From Syntrophus buswellii (lineage in GTDB: Bacteria > Desulfobacterota > Syntrophia > Syntrophales > Syntrophaceae), in assembly GCF_046097065.1 (NCBI RefSeq), contig NZ_CP175563.1, positions 744,001 through 808,000 of the forward strand: DNA of 64,000 bases, read 5' to 3'. Within the stretch, counting starts at the first letter, position 1; the number at the start of each line of letters is the position of its first letter. Below, piece after piece: positions 26,361-35,462 of the stretch. A program made the position numbers and the translations under genes. The notes beneath the pieces were generated by a model. That model ran no database searches, had not been told where the DNA came from, and worked only from the letters and a program-made list of their open reading frames with translations.

Positions 26361-27494
26361 GTGAAGATTCGTGAACGTTGCCGCCAGCTCTGGGAGGAGC
26401 CGGGGACTCGCAAAGGCGGGAGTCCCTTTGCCCTGCTGCTTGAGATCTTCTCCCATGTTTACCGGGTCGGGGTTTCCCTGCGGAACGGTCTTTATGACCG
26501 GGAGCTTCTGAGATCGGCAAAGCTGCCCTGCAGGGTGATCAGCGTCGGGAACGTAACGGCGGGCGGTACGGGAAAGACGCCCATGGTGGTTTTGCTGGCC
26601 CGGATGCTCCGGGGAAACGGCTATCGTCCGGCGGTGCTGAGCCGGGGTTACGGCAGTACGGGGGCGGCGCCGGTCAATATCGTCAGCGATGGGGTTTCCG
26701 TCCTGCTGGGGCCCCATGCGGGAGGCGATGAGCCGGTGCTGATCGCCCGAAGCTGCCCGGGCGTTCCCGTTCTGACCGGTCCGGACCGTCGCCTGACGGG
26801 AAAGGCGGCCATAGCGCGCCTGGGTGCCGATGTTCTGATCCTCGATGACGGATTCCAGCATCGCCGTCTGTTCCGGGACCTCAATATCGTATTGCTGGAT
26901 ATCGACCGTCCCTGGGGAAACGGTTATCTTCTGCCGCGGGGACCGTTGCGCGAACCACCGGACCGGGCCATGAAGCGGGCTGATCTCCTCGTCCGGACAG
27001 GGGAGCGAAGGGGAACCCCGGGGGATACCCGGAGCGAACCAGATGGCTGCAACGATACAGAGCGGATTTTTAAGCGTTCTCTTCCGGCCTTTCGAGGGAC
27101 CCATCGGCCCTCTTCCCTGGTTTCCCTGAACAAGGGCCGGAGCAGGGAACTTCGTGATCTGAAGGGAAGGAGGATCTGCGCCTTCGCCGGCATCGCTGCT
27201 CCGGAGCGCTTCCGCGGTACCCTGGAATCCCTGGGGGCCGATATTGCCGCGTTCCTTGCCTTCCCGGACCATCATCGCTATTCATCCAGCGATATCGCCG
27301 CTGTTGCGCAGGCGGCCAAGGACGTCCGCGGGGACATGATCGTGACCACGGAGAAGGATCAGATGAAAGTGATGTCCCTCGATTTGCCTGCCATTCCCTG
27401 CTTTGCACTGCGCATCGAGATGACCGTCGATCCCCTGGAGGATTTTGAACGCCTGATCCTCGGAGTCCTCACGAAAGGCAAGGCAGAGGCCTGA
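26361..27494 (+). CDS. lpxK: Tetraacyldisaccharide 4'-kinase LpxK
   Basis: 377-residue lipid A kinase that phosphorylates the 4' position. P-loop SVGNVTAGGTGKTPMVV at residues 61-77; other family stretches are AVLSRGYGS, GDEPVLIARSCPGVPVLTG, LILDDGFQHRRLFRDLNIVL and LPRGPLREP. A ~35-residue Arg-rich insertion (~215-255) makes it longer than E. coli LpxK (328). Start is GTG 26361 with AGGAT upstream. It closes the envelope operon and is convergent with queC, 9 bases apart. Confidence 0.93.
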   Translation: MKIRERCRQLWEEPGTRKGGSPFALLLEIFSHVYRVGVSLRNGLYDRELLRSAKLPCRVISVGNVTAGGTGKTPMVVLLARMLRGNGYRPAVLSRGYGSTGAAPVNIVSDGVSVLLGPHAGGDEPVLIARSCPGVPVLTGPDRRLTGKAAIARLGADVLILDDGFQHRRLFRDLNIVLLDIDRPWGNGYLLPRGPLREPPDRAMKRADLLVRTGERRGTPGDTRSEPDGCNDTERIFKRSLPAFRGTHRPSSLVSLNKGRSRELRDLKGRRICAFAGIAAPERFRGTLESLGADIAAFLAFPDHHRYSSSDIAAVAQAAKDVRGDMIVTTEKDQMKVMSLDLPAIPCFALRIEMTVDPLEDFERLILGVLTKGKAEA

Positions 27495-27503
27495 GATCCT
27501 GTG

Positions 27504-28202
27504 CTACTTTTCGGAAAATGCCGGATCTTCGTAACCGGCCTCCCGGAATCCCTTCCGGCGCAGGTGGCAGCTGTCGCATCGGCCGCAGGCCCTTCCATCG
27601 GGAAGAGGGTCGTAGCAGGTGTGCGTCATTCCATAGTCCACGCCCAGGGCCATTCCTTTTCGAATGATGTCCGCTTTGGAGAGCAGGATCAGCGGAGTGC
27701 GGATTTTCAGGTGCATCCCGCCCTCCGTGCATGCCTTGGTGGCGAGATTGGCCATGGTCTCGAAGGCCGCGATGTATTCGGGGCGGCAGTCGGGATAGCC
27801 GCTGTAATCCACGGCGTTCACCCCGATAAAGATCTCACCGGTCTGCAGGACCTCCGCCCATGCGAGGGCATAGGAGAGAAAGATGGTGTTTCTGGCGGGG
27901 ACGTACGTTACGGGAATTTCCACCCCTTCCCCTTCCTCGGGGGAATCCCTTTTCGGGACCTCAAGGTGACCGGTGAGGGCCGATCCTCCAATAATGCTTA
28001 AATCAAGGGGAACAATGAGATGTTCCTTTGCGCCCAGGGCATTGGCGATGCGCCGCGCCGCCTCCAGCTCGATGGCATGGCGCTGCCCGTACTGGAACGT
28101 GAGGGCGTAAAGCTCATAGCCTTCCGCCTTGGCGATGGCCATGGTCGTGGTGGAATCCAGCCCTCCACTGAGAAGGATGACGGCCCTTCGATCTGAATTC
28201 AT
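27504..28202 (-). CDS. queC: 7-cyano-7-deazaguanine synthase QueC
   Basis: 232-residue ATP-dependent enzyme converting 7-carboxy-7-deazaguanine to preQ0 in queuosine synthesis. PP-loop LLSGGLDSTTTMAIAKAEG at the N-terminus; YVPARNTIFLSYALAWAEV and GVNAVDYSGYPDCRPEYI are family blocks; the C-terminal zinc site is CYDPLPDGRACGRCDSC. Last gene of the minus-strand que set; it begins 37 bases after queE. Confidence 0.96.
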   Translation of the reverse strand: MNSDRRAVILLSGGLDSTTTMAIAKAEGYELYALTFQYGQRHAIELEAARRIANALGAKEHLIVPLDLSIIGGSALTGHLEVPKRDSPEEGEGVEIPVTYVPARNTIFLSYALAWAEVLQTGEIFIGVNAVDYSGYPDCRPEYIAAFETMANLATKACTEGGMHLKIRTPLILLSKADIIRKGMALGVDYGMTHTCYDPLPDGRACGRCDSCHLRRKGFREAGYEDPAFSEK

Positions 28203-28239
28203 TGGCGTGTCCTCGTCTTTTTTCCTTTATCTTTTTTTT

Positions 28240-28899
28240 TCAAACGCCCCGGGCATCCTTCCCCCAGAGGATTTTGTGGAGCTGGAGCTGGAGGCGGACC
28301 GAAAGATGATCTTCGAGGATCCACCGAGCCAGCCGTTTCGGATCCAGGCGCTCCGTGACGGGGGACAGGAGCGGTGGATTCCGCGTTTTCGCCGCCAGGT
28401 TCCTGGAAAGAAGGATGTCCCGGGCAAATTCATAATCCCCTCTCTCGCCCAGGACAAACTTGATTTCGTCCCGTTCCGTCAGATCGTCGAGGATGCTGAA
28501 ATCGTTCCTGTGGCTTTCTCCGCTTGAAGGGCATTTGATATCGACGATGCGCACACAGCGCCGGTCAATCCCCCGGATGGGCAGAGATCCATTGGTCTCC
28601 AGGAGAACCGCATATCCTCCCTCCAGAAGGCTCCGGATCAAGGCCGGGGTTTCCGCCTGGAGCAGCGGCTCCCCTCCGGTGATTTCCACCAGACGGCATC
28701 GGTGAGATGCGATCCGGCCAAGCAGGTCGGAAAGTTCCCACAAGGTCCCTCCCTCGTAGGCGTAGCGGGTATCGCAATAGGAGCAGCGGAGATTGCAGCC
28801 GGTGAGCCGCACCAGGACGCAGGGAATGCCGATAAAGGACGATTCCCCCTGAATGCTGTAAAAGATTTCGTTGACCTTTAAGGACACGTCACTCCTCAT
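28240..28899 (-). CDS. queE: 7-carboxy-7-deazaguanine synthase QueE (radical SAM)
   Basis: 219-residue radical SAM enzyme making CDG from 6-carboxytetrahydropterin. The cluster motif is CNLRCSYC (CxxxCxxC), after VNEIFYSIQGESSFIGIPC; ITGGEPLLQ is the SAM-binding GGE motif. ATG 28899 overlaps the decayed phosphoesterase gene. A GTG at 28887 (MSLKVNEIFYS) has AGGAG four bases upstream and gives an N-terminus more like E. coli QueE, so the true start may be 28887. Confidence 0.94.
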   Translation of the reverse strand: MRSDVSLKVNEIFYSIQGESSFIGIPCVLVRLTGCNLRCSYCDTRYAYEGGTLWELSDLLGRIASHRCRLVEITGGEPLLQAETPALIRSLLEGGYAVLLETNGSLPIRGIDRRCVRIVDIKCPSSGESHRNDFSILDDLTERDEIKFVLGERGDYEFARDILLSRNLAAKTRNPPLLSPVTERLDPKRLARWILEDHLSVRLQLQLHKILWGKDARGV

Positions 28900-29537
28900 G
28901 GATTCCGTTCACGGCCAGGTCCAATGGCGTTGAATACGGAGGCGAATGCGAAACAAACACCGTCCGGTCATAAGCGACTGCCGTGGGCAGTCTTGTCAGT
29001 TCGGTTTCATCCGTTCGGTTTCAATGGATGCACGGGATTAAAACCACGCCGAACTGGAAAGGATGCCGATACCCTGATCTGAGGAATACATGGCCTGTAC
29101 CGAAGGATAGCGCACAGGATCCGCTTCGCAGTCGCGTCTTTCGAAGTCCTTCAGGTGAAACGGGGTTTCCGGAACCAGGCTCGTCCCGATGACCTGCCAT
29201 GAGTGCCTGGTCTTCCAGGCGCTGTTATCGACGAGCCGGATCAATCCTGTCCGGTGAAGGTCCTCCGATTCCCTCGTCACCATCTGACAGTCGTCGTTCC
29301 CCAGGATCACCCCGATGTCGACATCCGGATTGATGTCGTGCATTTTCAAACAATACGAGGGGAAAACAGTGATGGCAAAGTGCCTTTGAGCATCGAGCAA
29401 ATTTCCATGTTTGTCCAGCCTGGGCAGCAGATCTCCCCCAGAATGATCAGATCGGGCCCGCACTGCTCGGAGAGGTCTACAAGCGAATCGTACAACCAAA
29501 TCATTCCATGTAAATCGCTCGTGAAGAGGATCCGCAC
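28889..29537 (-). pseudogene. Decayed metallophosphoesterase gene inside the queuosine gene set
   Basis: A GTG at 29537, five bases after a perfect AGGAGG, opens a calcineurin-like phosphoesterase: VRILFTSDLHGMIWLYDSL (DxH). The frame breaks at a run of five G/C at 29435-29439; adding one base restores ILGGDLLPRLDKHGN (GD motif), then PDVDIGVILGNDDC (GN motif), VIGTSLVPETPFHLKDFERR and a TAA at 29040-29038. Further on, another frame carries ELTRLPTAVAYDRTVFVSHS and PPYSTPLDLA (the family His region) and stops at 28889, where the rest, including the final GHxH, is lost. At least two frameshifts, one in-frame stop and a 3' truncation argue for a true pseudogene rather than one sequencing error. 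Confidence 0.8.
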
Positions 29538-29823
29538 CGTGTCCTCCTGGTTATTCCCGGAACATTTCAAGGTTGCAGTCCATATCGCCATGGAATTGGG
29601 AGCAGGCTGAGTTGTTGCCTGAGAGGTTGAAGGCTTTCCGTGGGCAACCCTCTTCAAAAAGCGTTTTCGCGGATGGATTTCCGGCCGGATACGGTGATTT
29701 ACGGGATTCCGATCATCGATACGCTCGAAAAACATTTCCCTGCTTCCCATCATCGAAGGATCTTCTCAGTCTGATCCTCTTCTGTCGCCGTCCGATCCGC
29801 AAAGAGAAAATGTGTGACCCGCT

Positions 29824-30204
29824 TCAGTCCTCCCGATAGGTGGCGCTGCTGGTCGGTGTTTCGGAAACTCTGACCCGCGAAACCCGTATCGTATCCCTGT
29901 TGAGCTTCCCGCTCAGCTCCAAATAGAGGTGGCGGGCGATGTTTTCCGACGAGGGGTTGGCCTTCTGGAAAGGCGGCAGTTCGTTCAGGTTGATGTGGTC
30001 CAGTCGGTGGAGCGCCTCTCGAACCGTCTGCTTCACCTCTCGAAAATCAATGCCGATTCCGATCTCATTGAGCTCCCGGCACTCGACGGTGACCCGGACG
30101 GCCCAGTTGTGTCCATGGAGGTGCTCGCAGTTTCCCGGGTAATCCCGCAGCGCGTGGGCGGCGGAAAACTGCTCTTCAACGCTGATTTCAAAAATTCCTG
30201 GCAT
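29824..30204 (-). CDS. queD: 6-carboxy-5,6,7,8-tetrahydropterin synthase QueD
   Basis: 126-residue PTPS-family enzyme, first committed step of queuosine synthesis from dihydroneopterin triphosphate. Zinc ligands and catalytic Cys are in QFSAAHALRDYPGNCEHLHG and HNW; GIGIDFREVKQTVREALHRL and LDHINLNE, then NPSSENIARHLY are family motifs. Start ATG 30204 (MPGIFEISVEEQF) has GGGAG upstream; the longer frame to 30288 is rejected. First of the que genes; 286 bases separate it from the phosphoesterase remnant (29538-29823), where nothing is recognisable. No preQ1 riboswitch was found by eye. Confidence 0.94.
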   Translation of the reverse strand: MPGIFEISVEEQFSAAHALRDYPGNCEHLHGHNWAVRVTVECRELNEIGIGIDFREVKQTVREALHRLDHINLNELPPFQKANPSSENIARHLYLELSGKLNRDTIRVSRVRVSETPTSSATYRED

Positions 30205-30556
30205 AAAGGCTCCCTGCTGTACGGATCCGCGTCTTTTTCGCGGAAATTTAACATTTTTTCGGATGTCCCAAACGGAACGAGCCATCATATTACTTCATTT
30301 TTTGCCAAAGTTGTCTATCTTTTTTCATGTACGTTCATACCTGCTGAAAGGATTTCCCAAGGGCGCCGGCAGCTCGCAGCACCTCGGTGCTGAGCCAGTC
30401 TGTGCGGCCGCGGAGCGTAAGCTTCAGAGCCGGTTCATCCCGGCTGATCCGATGCGCTTTTGCCGGGGCGACGACGGGTTCGGCAGGTCCGTCCGCAGCT
30501 CCGAACAGGCACCGATCGTTTGCCTAAAACAGAATTTTACTGTAAATCACATCGTT

Positions 30557-31918
30557 ATGAACAATAAAAGTCTGAATATGGCGGAGGGTCCCATCCTGCC
30601 TCTTCTGCTGCAAATGAGCTGGCCGTCCATCGCCACCGTGCTGGTCGTAAACGTCTATTACCTCATAGACGCCTTCTGGCTTGCCAGGCTCAGCTCGAAT
30701 GCCCTTGCGGCCTTAACCATAAGCCTTCCCATACAGGTGATTTTAGGCGGAGTCGGCGTGGGAACGGGATTGGGTGCAGGCTCATACGCCGCCAGGATGT
30801 TCGGTGCGGAGGAAAACCGGAAGGCCCGACAGACAGCCGGCCAGGTTTTTTTTCTTTCGGCTGTGCTCGGAGCGCTGTTCATCAGCCTGGGGATGGCCGG
30901 GCCGGATCTCATTTTGACATATTTCGGCGCCACAACGGAAATTCTGCCCCTGTCCCGCCGGTATCTCCTGACACTGCTGCCCGGCGTGCCGTTTCTGTTT
31001 CTGATCATGATGGCCAGCAATCTCTTCCGGGCGGAAGGCAGGCCTCATCTCGTGATGTATTGCGCTCTTATGACCTCGGCCGTCAGCGGTATCCTGGATC
31101 CTATACTCATCTTCGGCTGGGGTCCCTTCCCCCGGCTGGGAATTGAGGGAGCCGCCATGGCCGCGGTGATTTCCCAGATATCGGGTGCAGCGCTTGCCTT
31201 TTATTTCTTGCGGCAGAAAAGCTCCAAATATCAGCTGAAATGGCATTATCTCCGTCCGGATTACCGGATTATTCTGTCCATCTACTCGACGGGATTTCCC
31301 TCCATGATCATCAATCTCGTGCTCAGCCTTGGAATGCTTCTTCACAATCATGTCCTTGGCGGATACAGCAACCTTGCCGTGGCCACTCTGGGCATTGTCT
31401 CCCGAATGAGTGGCCTGGTCATGATTCCGCTTTACGGCATCGGTCATGGCCTGATGCCGATGGTTGCCTTCAGTGAAGGGGCGAATCTTCCTGTTAGACT
31501 GATGGAGGCGGTGGCGATCGCCGTAAAAATTTCCTTTGCGATTGCCATGGTCTGTTTTCTGATCGTGGAGGCCTTTGCTCCGGCCATTGCGACGCTCTTC
31601 TCCGATGACATGGAGCTGCGAAGGCTCACGGCAACAGCCCTGCGCATCAATTTTCTGATACTGATCACAGCCGCTCCCAGCCTGATGTGGATCAACATGT
31701 TCATCGGTCTCGGACAGGGAAAAGCCGCCATGGTCCTGCTGGTCGGTCGCGAAATCCTTTTTTTAATCCCCTTTCTGTGGCTCCTACCTCCCTGGTTCGG
31801 CATCAACGGCGTCTGGATGGCCCAGCCGCTTGCCAACGCCATCGCATTCCTGTTCATCCTCTACTGGGCGAAACGCCAGTATCGAATGTTTGATTCCCTG
31901 ATCCATGAGAAGACATAG
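30557..31918 (+). CDS. MATE family efflux transporter
   Basis: 453-residue inner-membrane exporter with about twelve hydrophobic segments in two halves. MATE features: GPILPLLLQMSWPSIATVL, YYLIDAFWLARLSSNALAAL and GVGTGLGAGSYAARMFGAEE in the first half, with a matching start of the second half (GFPSMIINLVLSLGMLLHN). It exports drugs or metabolites using Na+ or H+. Start ATG 30557 (MNNKSLNMAEG) is the family start; the open frame upstream to 30263 lacks membrane character and is probably non-coding. Substrate unknown. Convergent with the FKBP gene, with ~180 unassigned bases between. Confidence 0.9.
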   Translation: MNNKSLNMAEGPILPLLLQMSWPSIATVLVVNVYYLIDAFWLARLSSNALAALTISLPIQVILGGVGVGTGLGAGSYAARMFGAEENRKARQTAGQVFFLSAVLGALFISLGMAGPDLILTYFGATTEILPLSRRYLLTLLPGVPFLFLIMMASNLFRAEGRPHLVMYCALMTSAVSGILDPILIFGWGPFPRLGIEGAAMAAVISQISGAALAFYFLRQKSSKYQLKWHYLRPDYRIILSIYSTGFPSMIINLVLSLGMLLHNHVLGGYSNLAVATLGIVSRMSGLVMIPLYGIGHGLMPMVAFSEGANLPVRLMEAVAIAVKISFAIAMVCFLIVEAFAPAIATLFSDDMELRRLTATALRINFLILITAAPSLMWINMFIGLGQGKAAMVLLVGREILFLIPFLWLLPPWFGINGVWMAQPLANAIAFLFILYWAKRQYRMFDSLIHEKT

Positions 31919-32100
31919 GCGCACTTGCCTCCCTGGAAGTCCGATGCTCGCCGTCCGCCGCGAGGGCCGAAGGCTCGATAATGGCCCGGAATCCATGAAG
32001 GAAGACCTCGACGGAATATCCGTTTAAAAAATTCCCCGATTCCACCTGGCGGCTGTTATCGGGTGCAGGTCTCCCTGCATCAGCAATGAAAGGCCCTCTG

Positions 32101-32805
32101 TCATCCTTCCTTTTCAATGGAAATGAGATCTACGGTGAAAATCAGAACGGCATCCGGTCCGATGAGATGGCCTGCGCCTCTCTCGCCGTAAGCAAGATCG
32201 GAAGGGATGACGAGTTCATATGTTCCCCCTGCCTTCATGAGCTGCAGGCCTTCAGTCCATCCCCGGATGACTCCTGCAAGAGAAAACGTGGCTGGCTGAT
32301 TGCGCTTGTAGGAGCTGTCAAATTCCGTCCCGTCGATGAGCGTGCCCCTGTAATGGACGGTTACCGTATCGCCCGGTTTCGGGTTGTCTCCTGTGCCCTC
32401 CTTGACCACCCTGTACTGCAGGCCGCTCGGGGTGACTTTTACGCCCTCCTTGAGCTTGTTCTTTTCGAGAAATTCCGAGCCTTCCTTTCTGTTGACGGCC
32501 CTTGCCTTTTCAAAGGATTCCCTTTGCCTTGCCTGGAGGTCCTGCGAAAAGCTCATCATGATCTGATCCATTTCGGCTTGTGTCAAGGACCTTGTGGATC
32601 CTGAAAGGGCGTCTGTAATTCCCTTCAAAAGGACATTCGGATTGATGCCGATGGATTTTTCCTTAAAGTCACTTCCTATGCCGTAACCGATGGCATAGCT
32701 TACCTTATCCCTTTGAGTTTTTAAGATGATCTTGCCCTCCGAAAAGCCGGGCAGTGCCGTGATCATGAGAACGGCGAGTCCAAACGCTACGGATTCTCTT
32801 TTCAT
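32101..32805 (-). CDS. Exported FKBP-type peptidyl-prolyl isomerase (FkpA/Mip-like)
   Basis: 234-residue protein. A signal peptide (VAFGLAVLMITALPGFSEG) is followed by an FKBP_N dimerisation domain (DKVSYAIGYGIGSDFKEKSI, helical to ~120) and a C-terminal FKBP domain with GDTVTVHYRGTLIDGTEFDS, AGVIRGWTEGLQLMKAGGTY and IPSDLAYGERGAG. It should catalyse proline isomerisation and act as a chaperone in the periplasm, as FkpA and Mip do. GGAGG precedes ATG 32805. Confidence 0.93.
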   Translation of the reverse strand: MKRESVAFGLAVLMITALPGFSEGKIILKTQRDKVSYAIGYGIGSDFKEKSIGINPNVLLKGITDALSGSTRSLTQAEMDQIMMSFSQDLQARQRESFEKARAVNRKEGSEFLEKNKLKEGVKVTPSGLQYRVVKEGTGDNPKPGDTVTVHYRGTLIDGTEFDSSYKRNQPATFSLAGVIRGWTEGLQLMKAGGTYELVIPSDLAYGERGAGHLIGPDAVLIFTVDLISIEKEG

Positions 32806-32852
32806 TGCTCCTCCTTGTCTGTGCAGGTTAAGGCCGCCCTTTCCGCTGATGT

Positions 32853-35462
32853 TCAGGTATCAAGGGACAGGATGACTTTTGATACGCCCTCGGGTTCAGG
32901 CTTGACCTGAAACCCCAGTTTCCGGCACAGGCCAAGCATCTTTCCGTTTTCGGTCAACACAAGCCCCTCGATCTTGTGGAGATGCTTATCCCGGGCTATT
33001 CCGATGAGAATGTCGATCAGTTTTGCCCCCAGGCCCATGCCGTGGTAATGATCGTGAACCAGGATGGCAAACTCGCCGATCCCGGTGTCGGGATGGTGGA
33101 TGAGACGGCTTCCCCCGATCATGCACTTTTTCCCGTTCCTCCTGATTTCAGCCAGGATGGCTATCTCCCGGTCATAGTCCATGTTGCAGGACCGTACAAC
33201 AAGATCGTCGGTTATTTCCCGGACGCCGAAATATCGGTTGCGCAACGTCTCCTCCGAGAGGGAATCAAGCATCTCTTGGGACATGAGCTTGTCCTCCGGA
33301 CGGACAGGCCTCAGGAGAACTTCCGTCCCGTCGAGAAGATTCCACGTCGTTATGTAGTGCAAGGGATAAGGGGTGATCACGAGGTGCGAATAGGGCCCGG
33401 ATTCCTCGGAAACAGAAGCAAGGGCGACCATCACATCCCCTGCCAGCACCTCGGATTGTTCAATCCACAGGACAAGCTCCATGCGCTCGATCTCCGCAAA
33501 ATCAACAACCAGATCGGAAAATCCCAGGAGGGTATCCTCAAGCCGGGAAAGAATCTGCCGACCCTCATCGGCATTTTTTAAAACGGGATAGATTCCCGTA
33601 CCTTCAAGCAGGCGCCGGGCCAGGGTCCGGTTGAGAGGCGGCAGGCCGATGCGTTCATCGTCGGGGCCGCCGGCGCCGGGGCTGATGATCAGGATGGTGT
33701 GGAACTCGGGGTCTCTTCTCGATTCGAGCTTAAGCCTCAAGGCCGCCGGTGCCGGCGTATTCTGAAGGATGACTTCCACGCCTCCATCGCGCAACCGCTG
33801 TCCCGCCTGCCGGCAGGCGTCGTCAACGTCCCCGGTGGCGGTCAAGGGGATCGCCTGTTCTTCTTTCTCCCCGGTGAGGGGCTGGATCCTGAGGGACAGA
33901 GGGAGGCCCAGGCCCGGGATTTCCCGGCGAAGCTGGTCGATGTCCGACACAATGGTTGTCCTGAGGGTGCGAATTCGATAGTTCCTGATAAGGTCGAAGG
34001 CATGCCGGCGGGAGAGGGTCCGTTTCCCGTCTCGGATGGCCTTCCGGACAACCGTCTTGAGATAATTCAGAAGAGGGGCCCCTGTCTGGGTTCCCTCGGC
34101 CGGCGTCTCATAGATGAGTTCAAGATTCCTGTGATACCGGTACATGTAAAGATAGGTCTTTACCGCTTCTTCGGGGGTGGCATAGGCCGGTACATTGTTG
34201 TGCAGAAGGATGCGGCGGCCTTCGGCGGCGCGTGCGCCGCCCACCCAGGTGACGATGATCGGCTTCCGGGTCTTCCTGGCGGCTTGGATAATGGCCTGGG
34301 CCAGGTCCATGGCCCCGGCAAAAACCCGCGGCGTATAGATCACCATGATGCCGTCCACCCCGTCATCGCCGAGGCAGAGATCCAGGGTGTTCCTATAGCG
34401 TCTGGCATCGTCCGCTCCTCCCATGTCGACAGGATCATCCCGACACCATTGTTCCGGCAGGAGAACATCTTCACGGCCTGAGTCTCCGCTGGAGATGCAG
34501 GCCAGCTCTCCTCCCAGCTCGGCCAGGGTGTCCGTGGCCATGATTCCGACATCCCCGGCGTTGGTGATGACGGCGAGCCGGGACCCTCTGGGCAGGCAGG
34601 ACGAATCGAGGACTTTTGCCATATTGAAGAGATCCATCACCTCAGCCACCCTCACGATGCCGATTCTCCGGAACACGGCGTCATAGACGGAATCGTTTCC
34701 CGCCGATCTTCCCGACCGCATCTCGACGAAGGATGCCCCGGCTTTTGAACGGCCCGGTTTGAGCACGACGATAGGTTTGCTCAGCGCAAAGCCGCGTGCG
34801 GCGCTTATGAATCGTTTCGCGTCCCCCACGGTTTCCATGTAGATCATGAGACTTCTTGTCGTGTAGTGGTACGTCAGAAAATCGATGAGATCCCCGTACC
34901 CGACGTCTATCCGGGAGCCGAGGGAGGCGAACATGCTGAAGCCTATTCCCATTGTATCCCCCCAGTCGAGGATCGCATCGCCGAGAACGGGTGCGATGAG
35001 TGCGATGTTTCCGGGTTTGGGGTTCGTCTTGAGAAAAGTGGCATTGAGGCCGTTGTGGGGAAGGATCATCCCCAGGGAATTGGGCCCGATCGTTCTCATG
35101 CCGGACTCCCTGCGTGCGGCGAGAATGTTCTCCGCCAGTTCCCTCTGCTCCTCCTCGGTGAAATTTGAGGAAAGGATGATGGCGACTGAAACACCCGCCT
35201 TTCCACACGCTTCGATGATGCCCGGGACGGTGGCTGCCGGGGTTACGATAACGGCCAGGGTGACGCGGGAGGGCACATCCCTGATCGACGGGAAGCACCG
35301 GGCTCCGAGAATGGTCTGTCTGTTGGGATTCACAAAATAGAGCGGGCGATTCGCTGTCCGGGAAAGGTTCGCCAGGACCACTCTGCCTATGGAGTTCTCC
35401 TGCTCTGTCGCTCCAATGAGCGCCACCGATTCGGGATTCAATATCTCTCTTAAACTGGCCAT
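32853..35462 (-). CDS. Pat-type protein lysine acetyltransferase (CoA-ligase-like + GNAT)
   Basis: 869-residue fusion. N-terminal CoA-binding Rossmann domain (PESVALIGATEQENSIGRVV), succinyl-CoA-ligase-like domains to ~460, an ATP-grasp-like region (~480-690) and a C-terminal GNAT domain (~710-865; IGEFAILVHDHYHGMGLGAK is the acetyl-CoA loop, LCRKLGF the family end). In ADP-forming acyl-CoA synthetases a phosphorylated His lies in a SHTG-type motif; here the corresponding site reads VEMRSGRSAGNDSVYD, with Arg instead of His. This fits the catalytically dead ligase part of Pat/PatZ enzymes that acetylate proteins. ATG 35462 is chosen; GTG 35468 is an alternative. Confidence 0.85.
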   Translation of the reverse strand: MASLREILNPESVALIGATEQENSIGRVVLANLSRTANRPLYFVNPNRQTILGARCFPSIRDVPSRVTLAVIVTPAATVPGIIEACGKAGVSVAIILSSNFTEEEQRELAENILAARRESGMRTIGPNSLGMILPHNGLNATFLKTNPKPGNIALIAPVLGDAILDWGDTMGIGFSMFASLGSRIDVGYGDLIDFLTYHYTTRSLMIYMETVGDAKRFISAARGFALSKPIVVLKPGRSKAGASFVEMRSGRSAGNDSVYDAVFRRIGIVRVAEVMDLFNMAKVLDSSCLPRGSRLAVITNAGDVGIMATDTLAELGGELACISSGDSGREDVLLPEQWCRDDPVDMGGADDARRYRNTLDLCLGDDGVDGIMVIYTPRVFAGAMDLAQAIIQAARKTRKPIIVTWVGGARAAEGRRILLHNNVPAYATPEEAVKTYLYMYRYHRNLELIYETPAEGTQTGAPLLNYLKTVVRKAIRDGKRTLSRRHAFDLIRNYRIRTLRTTIVSDIDQLRREIPGLGLPLSLRIQPLTGEKEEQAIPLTATGDVDDACRQAGQRLRDGGVEVILQNTPAPAALRLKLESRRDPEFHTILIISPGAGGPDDERIGLPPLNRTLARRLLEGTGIYPVLKNADEGRQILSRLEDTLLGFSDLVVDFAEIERMELVLWIEQSEVLAGDVMVALASVSEESGPYSHLVITPYPLHYITTWNLLDGTEVLLRPVRPEDKLMSQEMLDSLSEETLRNRYFGVREITDDLVVRSCNMDYDREIAILAEIRRNGKKCMIGGSRLIHHPDTGIGEFAILVHDHYHGMGLGAKLIDILIGIARDKHLHKIEGLVLTENGKMLGLCRKLGFQVKPEPEGVSKVILSLDT

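Noticed and set aside
24245..26413. Very long (722-codon) open frame antisense to msbA
   Set aside because: It lies opposite a complete, motif-verified MsbA; its translation has no family features and is rich in His/Gly/Asp/Gln typical of antisense frames in GC-rich DNA.
30205..30300. preQ1 riboswitch upstream of queD
   Set aside because: Looked for C-rich loop and A-rich tail of preQ1-I or the preQ1-II pattern; neither is present.
30263..30556. N-terminal extension of the MATE protein
   Set aside because: About 98 residues without membrane character precede the family start at ATG 30557; more likely untranslated leader.
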